The notes under the pieces were generated by a model. That model was not told the DNA's origin. It did not search any database and was given only the letters and a program-made list of their open reading frames with translations. A stretch of 34,089 nt of DNA from a virus: IMG/VR virus record IMGVR_UViG_3300043410_000175, positions 1-34,089 of that record; one strand, written 5' to 3'. Position numbers and translations under genes: made by a program. Below, piece after piece: positions 1 through 8,198 of the stretch. The first letter of the stretch is position 1; the number at the start of each line of letters is the position of its first letter.

Positions 1-1731
1 TGGTGTAGCACTTGTAGGAGCTGTGAAATTAACTTGTATAGTATTGAAAGGTGTGCCACTTGTAACAGATATAGATGATATGGACAGATTGGCACCCATA
101 GATGCGCCACCTGTTGCGGATACTATACCTATGGAAGTGATGCCATTTGCTTGTACACTTCCTGTTGCAGTTAAACTTGTTGCACCAACATTAGCTAATG
201 TAGCATTACCTGCGGTCAATGCACCGGATGTTGATATATTACCACCTGTGATATTACCAGTGCCTGCACTTATTGCACCATTGTTTGTTGATAATGAACC
301 TACAGTAGCAGAACCACTAGCAACAAGAGCACCACTAGTTGTTAAGTTTCCACCTGATACATTACCTTGAATAGTTAGTAAACTAGTTGTTTTGTTAAAC
401 GTTAATCCAGGAACGGCTGCACTATTACCACCGTCATTAAACATTAATTGTGTATCACTACCAGGAGCAGCTAAATTAGCGCCAGGTGGTAAAATCACGT
501 TACCTGAAATAGTTGTAGCATTTAATACAGTTGCTGTTAAATTAGCAGTAGATAAATTACCAGTAACAGATAAATTACCTGAAGTGGTAGTTCCAGCAAC
601 TGACAATGCATCCAATATACCCACTGAGGTAAGATTGGGCTGCGTACCAGTAGTTAATGTTCCACCTATATACGTAGCTGTAACGTTTCCAGCATCTATA
701 TTACCTGTAATTAAAGAAGGTGATATCGTAAGACTAGTAGTATTGGATGACAATGTTGTACTACCAATTGTAAGTGTATTACCACTTAAGTATAAGTCTT
801 TCCATTTTCTTGAAGCACTACCCAATGATCTAGTCTCATCACCATCAGGCAATAAATCTGTAGTGACGTAGCCTGTCATTGCAAAGTTGTTAGTTGTTAA
901 CTTTTGTGATACAGTTACGTTAGCACTAGCAGTTACATTTCCTGTTATGCCAGTAATTCCACCGACTACTAAATTACCCACAACATTAGCATTTTGGTTA
1001 ACCAATAAATTAGCAGATGCTGTAATGTTAGCACCAGACACATTGCCGGTCGCACTAACTATACCACCAGTAATAATGTTACCACCAGTAATATTTCCGG
1101 TAGCTACAAATGTTCCTGTTGTAGAAAGGTTTCCTGCTGAAATGTTACTAGTAACTGATATGTTACCGGTTGTTATATTTGTGGTTATGTATAGATTACC
1201 AGTCAGTATACCAGTGCTGTTAGCAGTTACTGTTTGAGACCCTAATGATAATACGTTTCCATAAAAAGTAGACCAACGTGATGTAGGTGAACCTAAGTTA
1301 TATGTAATATTTGCGTTAGGTACTAGATTAGATATAACATTATTGGTTACGGATAAATTGCCAGCAGTTACTAAATTACTTAAGCTAGCATTATTTGTTG
1401 TTATTGTAGATGCCAAGTTTAGATAAAATGCTGAATCTGATGTGGCAATTGTAACTGTATTAGCTGCCGGCGAGCCAGCAGCTACTGGTACTACGGTTAA
1501 GTTATTAGCAGTTTGTATTGTTACGTTGGGAAGTAATGAGTAGAGATAAATGTTACCAGTAGTTCTGTTTTGTTGTAACCCAGGTCCCGCGGTTAATTCC
1601 AATACACCTGCGCTAACTTGTGCAGTGTATAAATCTGTAAAATTATCTTGTATTTTCTGAAAAGCTGCCCTAATAGGATCCGCAGTCGGATCGTTAGGGA
1701 AAGTGCCGAAATCAATATACTGTTGGGCCAT
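1..1731 (-). CDS. Repeat-rich tail fibre / virion protein, 3' end cut by window edge
   Basis: An open frame of 577 codons runs from ATG at 1731 off the left edge without a stop. The N-terminus reads MAQQYIDFGTFPNDP, then DPIRAAFQKIQDNFTDLY, an anchor-like opening seen in fibre proteins of marine T4-like phages. The rest is a long Gly/Asn/Thr/Ser array of degenerate units such as GNLSVTGN, TTGNISVTSN and GGNITGGN, typical of beta-helical or beta-prism fibre shafts. Near residues 435-450 it has QLMFNDGGN, echoed by QVQFNDGG in the 351-aa protein at 20819-21874. A late-type promoter lies 20 bases upstream and a terminator for the preceding gene just beyond it, so it is probably its own late transcription unit. 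Fibre identity is inferred from composition and repeats; the receptor-binding end is outside the window. Confidence 0.8.
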   Translation of the reverse strand, partial: MAQQYIDFGTFPNDPTADPIRAAFQKIQDNFTDLYTAQVSAGVLELTAGPGLQQNRTTGNIYLYSLLPNVTIQTANNLTVVPVAAGSPAANTVTIATSDSAFYLNLASTITTNNASLSNLVTAGNLSVTNNVISNLVPNANITYNLGSPTSRWSTFYGNVLSLGSQTVTANSTGILTGNLYITTNITTGNISVTSNISAGNLSTTGTFVATGNITGGNIITGGIVSATGNVSGANITASANLLVNQNANVVGNLVVGGITGITGNVTASANVTVSQKLTTNNFAMTGYVTTDLLPDGDETRSLGSASRKWKDLYLSGNTLTIGSTTLSSNTTSLTISPSLITGNIDAGNVTATYIGGTLTTGTQPNLTSVGILDALSVAGTTTSGNLSVTGNLSTANLTATVLNATTISGNVILPPGANLAAPGSDTQLMFNDGGNSAAVPGLTFNKTTSLLTIQGNVSGGNLTTSGALVASGSATVGSLSTNNGAISAGTGNITGGNISTSGALTAGNATLANVGATSLTATGSVQANGITSIGIVSATGGASMGANLSISSISVTSGTPFNTIQVNFTAPTSATP

Positions 1732-1750
1732 ATCTAATCTACCTTATTAT

Positions 1751-1759
1751 GTATTTATC
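1751..1759 (-). promoter_or_regulatory. Late promoter element for fibre gene
   Basis: Minus-strand GATAAATAC, 19 bases from the ATG at 1731. It matches the T4 late consensus TATAAATA at seven of eight positions. With T4 geometry (element at -13 to -6) the transcript would start near 1746, giving a 15-nt leader that contains AAGG. Confidence 0.75.
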
Positions 1760-1782
1760 GTTTTATTTAGGTTACACTATCC

Positions 1783-1811
1783 AAAAAAATAGCCCGGGGT
1801 AACCGGGCTAT
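1783..1811 (-). terminator. Intrinsic terminator after the 773-aa gene
   Basis: A perfect 9-bp stem (1789-1797 with 1803-1811, ATAGCCCGG/CCGGGCTAT) with a 5-base loop is followed on the minus strand by a run of seven T (1789-1783). It lies 19 bases after the stop of the 773-aa gene and just before the late promoter of the fibre gene. Confidence 0.93.
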
Positions 1812-1829
1812 CTAAAGTACGGTTTATTG

Positions 1830-4151
1830 TTATTTTATACCGCTTAATTTTTTCCAGTCACGTAATGACTCTGCTACATTGACTTGTGTTGGGTTCAACA
1901 CTGATTGGTCACGTTTCATTTTGTGCAAATCACCGCCCATTGTTAACAATGCTTTTAGTTTAGCTAATTCTGTATCTGCCATAGCATCACCACCTACATC
2001 ATTAGCAAATTCGTTCATTTGCTCATGGTCGCACTCACAATCTTCCATTGTATATCCACACTCGTTGCAACTATCATCACCTTCGTGAACTTTTTCCATA
2101 TCTCCGTCATTATCTAAGTCTGCTTCTTCTTTACCTTGAGCACGTGCCTTAGCTAGATTACCGGTAAACATGTTACCTTCTTCCATGTCATCTTCTTTAA
2201 CTGGGTACTCTTTACCACCTACGTTAATTTTCTCGCCAGATTGAATACCATCTTGTTTAGCTTTAGCAACAGCTCCGCTGAAAGCATTACCTTCATCTGT
2301 CTGTTCTTCTTCATCTGAATCTTCTTCGGAAGAATCTTGTTCTTCTTCACCTTCTTCATCTGAATCTGCTGGCTCTAATGTACCATTCTGATGTTCTTCT
2401 CCGCCTTCTTCATCTTCATAGTCTTGACCACCCTCGGATCCAGTTTCGATTCCAGACATTTTCTTGATTAGAGCAAGCATGTCATCACCATCATCAACTA
2501 CATCTGGGCTTGGCTGAGGTTCTGTACCTGTACCTGTATGTTCTTCCTCACCACCTTGTGCGACACCATATCCAATTTCTGGCTTCTGTTCACCAGCACC
2601 AAAACCACCGATACCTGCGTTACGCAATACGCCCATTAATGATTGTGCATCATTGTCAGTAGCGGTAATGCTTAGGCTATCAGGAGCTCCCTGTTGACCT
2701 GTACTTGAAGATACCGTGATACCTTCTGTTAATAATGAATTTAGCTGTTGTTCCCAGCTTTCTAATTGAATGTCTTTCATATCTTCTGTACTTTCTTTAA
2801 CTGATTTCTTTCCTAGACCGGAAATAAAATTAATTGCTCTATCTGTTGTTGCTTGAATTGGGTCTACTTTCCATGGAGTAGGTTCTGCTCTTCCAGTAGG
2901 GGTATCAGCAACTGCTTTGAATGCAGAAGGCTTGCTGTCCATACCATGTGTTCTTAATGCTAATTTGCTAGGAACTTCTGGTCGTGTATCTGCTTCTTCT
3001 AAACTCTCATCGTAGTTAGTGAAACCAAATTCTTCTAAGGCTGCATCACGCAACTGACCTTTTAATGTACCAGCTAAACGCTTGTAACGATCACCGTGTT
3101 GCAATGTCTTGTCAATAATACGATTTGCCAGTGCCTTATCACCTATTTCTTGTGCTGGTCTGATGTTGTAACCTTTTGGTCCATTTTCTAAATCATCTAG
3201 CAAGCATGTAACTAAATCTTTCATCGCGCCTTCAGTTAAGATTGTACCATCTTCAAACTTGAATGATTCTTCTACATGACCTTTGTTGTGTGCTGCCCAT
3301 GTAGTAGCATAAGCAATAGCTTTTTCTTTAGGAGTTAGTTTACCATCCTTAGCATAGCTTGCCTTAATATGTTTTACCATGCGCTCTGCTTTAGCTCCTG
3401 GAGGAGCTTTCTCATCCATTGTAGCTGGTTGATCTAATGCTTCTTCGTGCATTTTAGCTAATGTTTGTGCTAAACGTGCTTGCTTACCTGTCTTACCTTT
3501 GTCATGTGCATGTGCTTTAGCAAATGCTGATGTAGACATATGAGCAGCTTTAGCTTTCTTTGTTAGTGCACCTGGATGCTTGATAGCTTTCTGGATCCAC
3601 TTCTCGCCACCTTCTTCAGCCATTTGTTCTTGCTTCATTCCAGCTGGTCCTGCTGTGCCTGGATTCAATGTCATTTGACCTTGACCAATAGCTTGTTTGA
3701 TTTGTTGTGCTAGTTGTGGGTTTGTAACTGTCCCCAACATCTTGCTACCTTGCTTGATAACTTGCGTGTTTTGTTGTGCTGGTGCAATAGTTAATTGTTC
3801 AGCCTCATCTAGTTGTGTGGTCTCAACTTCTTCAATATATTCTTTTAGCGAATGCTTTGTGGTCTTAGACTTATCCCACTTAGGTAACTTAACATCCTTG
3901 CCGCTACCACCAAATGCTGACCAGTCATATTTTTTAACTTCACCAGATGCATCAGCACCTTTCTTAGGACGACCACGTCCACGCTTCTCTGCTGGCTTAC
4001 TTGCGGCTGCGTCTTTATTGACTTTGCCAACTTTATGTCCATATTGGTCACGAACATCTTCACTGCCATGACTTGTACCATATGTACCTTTATGCACAAC
4101 GTCTCCTTCAGAGAGTGTGTTCATTGATTGTAATAGGCTTCTGAAATCCAT
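1830..4151 (-). CDS. Large AT-hook and acidic-tail phage protein, candidate capsid-internal protein
   Basis: A 773-aa protein with no enzymatic domain I recognise. In order: an N-terminus MDFRSLLQSMNTLSE|G that resembles a T4 capsid-targeting peptide ending in a gp21-type L-x-E cleavage site; a basic segment with an AT-hook, KRGRGRPKKG (about 56-65), followed by a Lys-rich stretch; a segment WIQKAIKHPGALTKKAKAAHMS, a motif I associate with virion-related proteins of marine phages; a long acidic Glu/Asp region (about 540-640); two GN(A/M)F(S/T)G-type repeats; and a Cys-rich patch CNECGYTMEDCEC (about 690-705) that could bind metal. It follows the 75-aa membrane protein with a TAATG stop-start overlap and ends at a strong terminator. 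DNA binding inside the head is an inference from the AT-hook and N-terminus; function is otherwise unknown. Confidence 0.85.
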   Translation of the reverse strand: MDFRSLLQSMNTLSEGDVVHKGTYGTSHGSEDVRDQYGHKVGKVNKDAAASKPAEKRGRGRPKKGADASGEVKKYDWSAFGGSGKDVKLPKWDKSKTTKHSLKEYIEEVETTQLDEAEQLTIAPAQQNTQVIKQGSKMLGTVTNPQLAQQIKQAIGQGQMTLNPGTAGPAGMKQEQMAEEGGEKWIQKAIKHPGALTKKAKAAHMSTSAFAKAHAHDKGKTGKQARLAQTLAKMHEEALDQPATMDEKAPPGAKAERMVKHIKASYAKDGKLTPKEKAIAYATTWAAHNKGHVEESFKFEDGTILTEGAMKDLVTCLLDDLENGPKGYNIRPAQEIGDKALANRIIDKTLQHGDRYKRLAGTLKGQLRDAALEEFGFTNYDESLEEADTRPEVPSKLALRTHGMDSKPSAFKAVADTPTGRAEPTPWKVDPIQATTDRAINFISGLGKKSVKESTEDMKDIQLESWEQQLNSLLTEGITVSSSTGQQGAPDSLSITATDNDAQSLMGVLRNAGIGGFGAGEQKPEIGYGVAQGGEEEHTGTGTEPQPSPDVVDDGDDMLALIKKMSGIETGSEGGQDYEDEEGGEEHQNGTLEPADSDEEGEEEQDSSEEDSDEEEQTDEGNAFSGAVAKAKQDGIQSGEKINVGGKEYPVKEDDMEEGNMFTGNLAKARAQGKEEADLDNDGDMEKVHEGDDSCNECGYTMEDCECDHEQMNEFANDVGGDAMADTELAKLKALLTMGGDLHKMKRDQSVLNPTQVNVAESLRDWKKLSGIK

Positions 4152-4378
4152 TATCGTGATCCTTTTTGTTTCTGATTAATTAATAAATCTTCTATCTTAG
4201 TAAGTTGAACACTCATTTCGTTCAACTTCTTTTCGCTATTTTCTGCTTTTACAGTTATGACAGCAACTTTTTTATCTAACTCGATTATCTTGCTATCCAT
4301 AGTCATATAACCTGTGCCGCCAATACTGCATGCACCGATCAATATCCAACTAAGTTGGGTAGAGGTGAAGTCGACCAT
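4151..4378 (-). CDS. Small membrane protein with coiled coil
   Basis: A 75-aa protein with one hydrophobic segment near the N-terminus (about residues 8-27, QLSWILIGACSIGGTGYMTM), then a Lys/Glu-rich amphipathic helix likely to form a coiled coil (about 30-70). The start is immediately after the TAA of the upstream 200-aa gene (TAAATG) and its own stop overlaps the next ATG (TAATG), so the three genes are translationally coupled. The topology fits a small membrane-anchored protein. A lysis role such as holin or spanin is possible, but nothing in the sequence proves it, and its neighbours are head-related. Confidence 0.75.
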   Translation of the reverse strand: MVDFTSTQLSWILIGACSIGGTGYMTMDSKIIELDKKVAVITVKAENSEKKLNEMSVQLTKIEDLLINQKQKGSR

Positions 4379-4981
4379 TTAGCGTCCAGCTCCTGTCTTT
4401 GGCTTCTCCGGTGCTCTTACGCGGCCATTACCCATTGGGCTAACTGTGTTGATACCTTCTTTACTCTTGTTTGGACTAGTTGGAGTTTGTTTTCCTGCAT
4501 AAGGAATATCAACACTTGGTTTCTTAGGTACTACTTTGTCCAAGTATTGATTTGCGTATTCTTTGCTTGCTTCTTTTCCGTTATCTTCTAATTCTGTTGT
4601 TAGAAGTAATGGCTCATCTTTCTTCTCATTAGCATACTGTTCAGATTCTGCATTGATACTCTCATCATAATCTGTTGTTACTACACGAACTCTACCAATT
4701 TGGCATCCACATGCTTGAGCACATTGTTGAATCATTGGCTCTGTAGCTGGATACTTGAATTCTACTTTGATGATAGTAATAGATTCATTCTGTAATTCAG
4801 GGAATCCATATGGATCTTTTTGTATAGGTGTTGTTTTAGGATCCTCGATCTTAACGGGATCAAATTTAGATAGGTTATGCTTGAACATATCTAAGAATTT
4901 AGAGTCGCAATCACCTGCAATTTTGATTGTATAGCGATAAGTGCGAACACTTTCTACTAAGTAATGACGAAGGGTTTTCAT
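4379..4981 (-). CDS. Candidate capsid-internal protein with T4 IP-like N-terminus
   Basis: A 200-aa protein conserved in type with marine T4-like phages, function unknown. Its first ten residues, MKTLRHYLVE, line up with the capsid-targeting peptide of T4 internal protein III as I recall it (MKTYQEFIAE), ending in an L-x-E site of the kind the T4 prohead protease gp21 cuts. After this comes a compact domain (YRYTIKIAGDCD to about residue 115) and a disordered, Pro/Lys/Gly-rich tail with DEPLLLTTELEDNGKEASKE. A late promoter sits 19 bases upstream. It lies just downstream of small terminase in the same direction. Packaging in the head is inferred from the N-terminus only. Confidence 0.8.
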   Translation of the reverse strand: MKTLRHYLVESVRTYRYTIKIAGDCDSKFLDMFKHNLSKFDPVKIEDPKTTPIQKDPYGFPELQNESITIIKVEFKYPATEPMIQQCAQACGCQIGRVRVVTTDYDESINAESEQYANEKKDEPLLLTTELEDNGKEASKEYANQYLDKVVPKKPSVDIPYAGKQTPTSPNKSKEGINTVSPMGNGRVRAPEKPKTGAGR

Positions 4982-4999
4982 TATTTTATTCCTATTGTA

Positions 5000-5008
5000 G
5001 TATTTATC
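5000..5008 (-). promoter_or_regulatory. Late promoter element for the 200-aa gene
   Basis: Minus-strand GATAAATAC; predicted start near 4995 gives a 14-nt leader with AGGAA before the ATG at 4981. It overlaps the last codon of the small terminase gene. I see only a 4-bp ATTG/CAAT pairing here, too weak to call a hairpin. Confidence 0.72.
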
Positions 5009-5495
5009 AATTTACTGGTTTTTTATTTGCCAGAATGGTTTTCAATAACTCATTCCTGTCAACTAAGCTACCCTCACCCAACGGTGTATTTTCAATTTCT
5101 TTAACTTGACTAGCTGATTTTTGATCCAGTGCAGCCTTCTTTAACTGCAAGTCAATCATTTTTAATTTCTTATTAATTTTAGCTGTTTTTGCTGTAATAG
5201 CGTGACCTAACATTGTCCCAGCACTATTAAATATCTCACTAGCAAAACGACTATCAACTTGCATACCCAAATCCATCAAGTCTTTATAACTATCTTTGGC
5301 CATTTGTGCTAGTTCATCCATTTCTGTGTCACTAGCTTCTAATCCACGAACTTGTGGTAACGCATTTTCTATCTTTTCTAAATTAGAATATGCTTCTTGT
5401 GTAACTATTTCTACTTGAGCACCTTCTAATATATCCTCATTGAGGTTAGATTCATCAGCAGGTAGGTCAAATAATTCTGATAACTTTTTAGTCAT
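5007..5495 (-). CDS. 16: Terminase small subunit, T4 gp16-like
   Basis: About 162 residues starting MTKKLSELFDLP. Small terminase of T4-like phages recognises replicated DNA and stimulates the large terminase gp17 during head filling. The short N-terminal (L/V)FDLP-type motif, the central helical stretch (YSNLEKIENALPQVRGLEASDTEMDELAQ) and the helical region with (A)SEIFNSAGTMLGHAITAKTAKINKKLKMIDLQLKKA fit the gp16 family and its usual length. I chose ATG 5495 rather than the upstream in-frame start because the family begins at this point and a late element lies 19 bases upstream; the longer reading would run through that promoter. No large terminase is in the window, so the usual 16-17 pair is split. 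Confidence 0.85.
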   Translation of the reverse strand: MTKKLSELFDLPADESNLNEDILEGAQVEIVTQEAYSNLEKIENALPQVRGLEASDTEMDELAQMAKDSYKDLMDLGMQVDSRFASEIFNSAGTMLGHAITAKTAKINKKLKMIDLQLKKAALDQKSASQVKEIENTPLGEGSLVDRNELLKTILANKKPVN

Positions 5496-5513
5496 GCTAT
5501 TTCCATAATAGCA
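5495..5513 (-). promoter_or_regulatory. Start-site hairpin of gp16
   Basis: Perfect 7-bp inverted repeat (5495-5501 with 5507-5513, TGCTATT/AATAGCA) with a 5-base loop. On the mRNA the loop holds GGA of the ribosome binding site and the 3' arm ends on the A of the ATG. The late element abuts the 5' arm at 5514-5522, so a late start near 5509 removes most of that arm. Confidence 0.6.
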
Positions 5514-5522
5514 GTATTTATT
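5514..5522 (-). promoter_or_regulatory. Late promoter element for gp16
   Basis: Minus-strand AATAAATAC. Predicted start near 5509, 14-nt leader. The element overlaps the stop codon of the upstream gp4 gene. Confidence 0.7.
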
Positions 5523-5958
5523 ACTTTTTCCTACCGTTGTAGAAAAGGTCATCTTCAGTAATGACTCTAAAAGTAAATCCATTTTGTTTGCAATAAGCCA
5601 TAGCACTACCCCACTTTGCATGGTTGATAGCTACGACGGCTCTATCTTTTGCGCTTGCAACACGACTTTCTATAAGACTTTGTTTCTTGGGCTTTATTTC
5701 AACCACTTCTGCTAGTTGGCGCCCATACTTATTTTGATATACAATGAAAAAGTCTGGGATGTAGTTAGTTTTCTTACCAGTAAGTGGATGTATATATGGG
5801 ATACTGATTGCTTCGCTTGCCCATTTTAATACAGCTTTGTTATTATCGCAGAACTGCATAAAGGTAAATTCCCAACCACTGCGAAATTTGGGCTTATGTT
5901 TTCCTATATACTTTTCAGGATTCTTGGGTGTGTAAATACCCTGTGCATAGTTCGCCAT
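5521..5958 (-). CDS. 4: Head completion protein, T4 gp4-like
   Basis: A 145-aa protein opening MANYAQGIYTPKNPEKYIG, followed by FRSGWEFTFMQFCDNN, matching the (Y)RSxWE...F..WLD opening of T4 gp4 (head completion). The family has a restriction-endonuclease-like fold, and the expected pattern is visible: E30, E49, D69 in YIPDFFIV, and E87-I-K89 in EIKPKK. In T4 it acts on the filled head before tail joining. Length is like T4 gp4 (about 150 aa). The start overlaps the preceding stop as TAATG, so it is coupled to the 120-aa virion gene. The gp4-gp16 adjacency places it in a head-assembly block. Confidence 0.87.
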   Translation of the reverse strand: MANYAQGIYTPKNPEKYIGKHKPKFRSGWEFTFMQFCDNNKAVLKWASEAISIPYIHPLTGKKTNYIPDFFIVYQNKYGRQLAEVVEIKPKKQSLIESRVASAKDRAVVAINHAKWGSAMAYCKQNGFTFRVITEDDLFYNGRKK

Positions 5959-6320
5959 TATTGTAAAATATTTCTTTGTACGTTTTGATTTGGTTGCGGT
6001 ACAACACTAATACCATACAAGGTAGTTTTACTTTTTATACTATTAATATAGTATGTTAACAATGAATTAGTTTCTAACTTATTTTGACCCTTGATATATT
6101 CCAATAAGTCTAAAACGTTTTGTCCAGTGACCATTGCAATTCTAAAAAGAATAGTAGTAAAATTGCGTGATATGTTGTTTGATTTATTGATAGAGTAAAA
6201 GTAAGAATATACTAACTCATATTGATCCGCACTTACAACTAAGTCAAAGTTGTAAAATTGGTCAAATACCTTAACTGTTGCGTCTAATTGTGATCTTGGT
6301 TCATCTACTGATCGTGCCAT
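5958..6320 (-). CDS. Conserved virion structural protein of T4-like marine phages
   Basis: A 120-aa protein starting MARSVDEPRSQLDATVKVFDQF. It resembles a short structural protein found next to head and tail genes of T4-like cyanophages: a helical middle with (T)ILFRIAMVTGQNVLDLLEYI and a C-terminal YGISVVPQPNQNVQRNIL. I know no activity for it. It has its own late element 15 bases upstream and is coupled to gp4 by TAATG. Association with head completion or connector is inferred from gene position only. Confidence 0.75.
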   Translation of the reverse strand: MARSVDEPRSQLDATVKVFDQFYNFDLVVSADQYELVYSYFYSINKSNNISRNFTTILFRIAMVTGQNVLDLLEYIKGQNKLETNSLLTYYINSIKSKTTLYGISVVPQPNQNVQRNILQ

Positions 6321-6335
6321 ATGCTACCTCGTAGA

Positions 6336-6344
6336 TTATTTATG
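6336..6344 (-). promoter_or_regulatory. Late promoter element for the 120-aa virion gene
   Basis: Minus-strand CATAAATAA; predicted start near 6331, 11-nt leader. A short 4-bp inverted repeat (6324-6327 with 6331-6334) brackets GAG of the ribosome binding site, and the predicted start would cut its 5' arm, but 4 bp may be chance. Confidence 0.65.
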
Positions 6345-6347
6345 CTT

Positions 6348-7538
6348 TTAAATAGTGCCAGGTTCAAGAGGCTTAGGACTCTTAACAACACCTTTATAAG
6401 AACCATTAATAGAATCTGTGACATTCTGTACTAATGTTTGTGCATTAGATGGGAAGGTGAAAATGTTGTTTCTATTAGGTGTTCCTTGCAATGCTTGCGT
6501 CACTGACCCTAGTGCTTCTGCTTTTGCAATTTGTAATATGTTCTGTGGGTTCTTAAATGTATTAGCTGCTACACCTGCTTTTTGCACAGCACCTACAATA
6601 TTGCCGTTCTCTAAATCATCTAATATGCCGCCGGCCGCCGATACTAATCCACCTTGACCTAGTATTGTAGCATTGCTTCCGGGTCTAGATATAGGACTCA
6701 ATCTAGTATCATAATGTGTTTCTTCACCAAATCCTGGAACGAACGCTGCAGGAGTTCTTCCGTCAATAGCACCTTCGAAGTATTTTACAGTTTCATATTC
6801 TAAAGACATTCTATTTTCCATAGTTCCGTTTTCACTGTAACCATATGTGTCGTGAGAGAAACTTTGAATTATAGGATTGATTAATTTGTACAATACAAAA
6901 TTGTGTTGGTTGAAACCATAGATATTGATTGACTTAAAGAATGGAGCCTTACTCACACCTTGACTTGCTGCTTGGTTAGTAGCAGGAGACTTACCGGATT
7001 CTCCTACATAACCCCAATCATCACTTCCGGCAATACTTGGATCATATATGTTTCTATGATTTAGGTCATATCTTGCGCCATACCCACCGTCACCCAAAGA
7101 TGATTTTGAGCTTGGTGAGTTTGAATCTAATTGGGTAGCATCTTTATAATAATATGTATAATACGTATACCACATTCTACGTATCAAATTGCTGTTATCA
7201 TCATGGAACACAATGTTAACAGGGTCATAATTAATTTTAGTTTGTACAACACGTTTTCTGTTGTACTGATTCATTGTCTGTGTATTAAAAGTAAACTTAG
7301 GTAATTCGACAGATTTTACTGCTAACCCAAAATTTTGATCTTGTGGCCAATTTTGAGTAGCACCTATGTATTGCTTGTTTACATCAAAGTAAACATGAAA
7401 TAAGAATTTAAACTTAGGTGCATAACCGTACGCATTGGTTCTAAAGGTTTTACTTGCGTGAGTAAAATCACGCAAGTATTCATTGCCGAAAAAACCTTTA
7501 GCGGCGTCAGTTAATAAATTCTGTACGAATCCAGCCAT
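6348..7538 (-). CDS. Tail-tube-fold baseplate/tube protein (gp19-superfamily-like)
   Basis: A 396-aa protein right after gp19, coupled to it by TAATG. The N-terminal half carries features of the phage tail-tube fold: FKFLFHVYFDVN, AVKSVELPKFTFNTQTMNQYNRKRVV, then INYDPVNIVFHDD and MWYTYYTYYYKD. The C-terminal part (from about residue 250) is Gly/Ala/Asn-rich and probably flexible. In T4-like phages, proteins with this fold extend or initiate the tube (gp48, gp54), so a tube-initiator or baseplate-hub role is likely, but I cannot choose between them. Transcribed from the late promoter at 8188-8196. Confidence 0.72.
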   Translation of the reverse strand: MAGFVQNLLTDAAKGFFGNEYLRDFTHASKTFRTNAYGYAPKFKFLFHVYFDVNKQYIGATQNWPQDQNFGLAVKSVELPKFTFNTQTMNQYNRKRVVQTKINYDPVNIVFHDDNSNLIRRMWYTYYTYYYKDATQLDSNSPSSKSSLGDGGYGARYDLNHRNIYDPSIAGSDDWGYVGESGKSPATNQAASQGVSKAPFFKSINIYGFNQHNFVLYKLINPIIQSFSHDTYGYSENGTMENRMSLEYETVKYFEGAIDGRTPAAFVPGFGEETHYDTRLSPISRPGSNATILGQGGLVSAAGGILDDLENGNIVGAVQKAGVAANTFKNPQNILQIAKAEALGSVTQALQGTPNRNNIFTFPSNAQTLVQNVTDSINGSYKGVVKSPKPLEPGTI

Positions 7539-8167
7539 TAGCTACCGATACCAGTTACTGCTGTACCACCGAATGCACGACCAACGTTAGTACCAACGCC
7601 AGATGTTAATGGTGATTGAATTGCGTTATCAAATCTTACAGAAAGTTGAATAGTTACTGGATCACTTGTTTTGTAGTCCATGTTGTTATAGTTTGCTGTC
7701 TTAATAAAGCAGCCATATAATTCCCATGTCTCTAATACTGTAGGTGCTAGAACACCGTTACCACCGTCAAGAACTTCATAGTTAATTTGGAACTTATAAT
7801 CTTGTGCGGTTGCAGCACTAGCTTGCTCAACAAAGTCCATTTGCTTCTGAATTTGTTGTCCAACCAACTTGCTGACGTTACCTTGAGCATCGTCACGTAG
7901 ATTGATTGTTGTTTCTTGCCATGCATGCTTACCAGCTAGATAGATACGTGAGTTGTAAACATCTAATTGTACTTCATCAAACTGTACTTGAGGTCTTGAA
8001 ATATCCATGACTTGTTTTGTTAGTTCCTGTGTGGAACCACCTACACCAAAGTTCAGAAACAAAGCTCTAAAACGATACTGTAGTTTAGGCATCAACAGAC
8101 CTTGGCTATTGGATGAATTATCCGCTGCTACGGTCATATTGAACAATGATTGTGAGGCTGTTGCCAT
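7538..8167 (-). CDS. 19: Tail tube protein, T4 gp19-like
   Basis: A 209-aa protein with the pattern of T4-like tail tube subunits: LQYRFRALFLNFG (strand 1), ELTKQVMDISRPQVQFDEVQLDVYNSRIYLAGKHAWQETTINLRDD (the tube-subunit beta-sandwich), and FKINYEVLDGG/LETWELYGCFIKTANYNNMDY near the C-terminus. It stacks as hexamers to form the tube inside the sheath. Order sheath gene then tube gene is the classical 18-19 pair. The ribosome binding site AGGAG is 9 bases before ATG, under its own late promoter, suiting high expression. Slightly longer than T4 gp19 (163 aa), as in marine relatives. Confidence 0.9.
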   Translation of the reverse strand: MATASQSLFNMTVAADNSSNSQGLLMPKLQYRFRALFLNFGVGGSTQELTKQVMDISRPQVQFDEVQLDVYNSRIYLAGKHAWQETTINLRDDAQGNVSKLVGQQIQKQMDFVEQASAATAQDYKFQINYEVLDGGNGVLAPTVLETWELYGCFIKTANYNNMDYKTSDPVTIQLSVRFDNAIQSPLTSGVGTNVGRAFGGTAVTGIGS

Positions 8168-8187
8168 TTTTTATTTCTCCTATGTCT

Positions 8188-8196
8188 TTATTTATC
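8188..8196 (-). promoter_or_regulatory. Late promoter element for gp19
   Basis: Minus-strand GATAAATAA; predicted start near 8183, 16-nt leader with a strong AGGAG. It sits directly after the hairpin that follows the sheath gene. Confidence 0.75.
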
Positions 8197-8198
8197 TT

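Noticed and set aside
23-1237. Three plus-strand open frames of 115-159 codons, Pro/Val/Ala-rich
   Set aside because: They are antisense shadows of the repeat-rich fibre gene on the minus strand, which is open throughout and has a start, promoter and family-like N-terminus.
3697-4071. Plus-strand frame of 124 codons with many Cys and Ser
   Set aside because: Antisense to the 773-aa gene; no ribosome site, promoter or neighbour on that strand.
5496-5621. N-terminal extension of the small terminase
   Set aside because: It would overlap gp4 by about 100 bases and run across the late promoter; the family start is at 5495.
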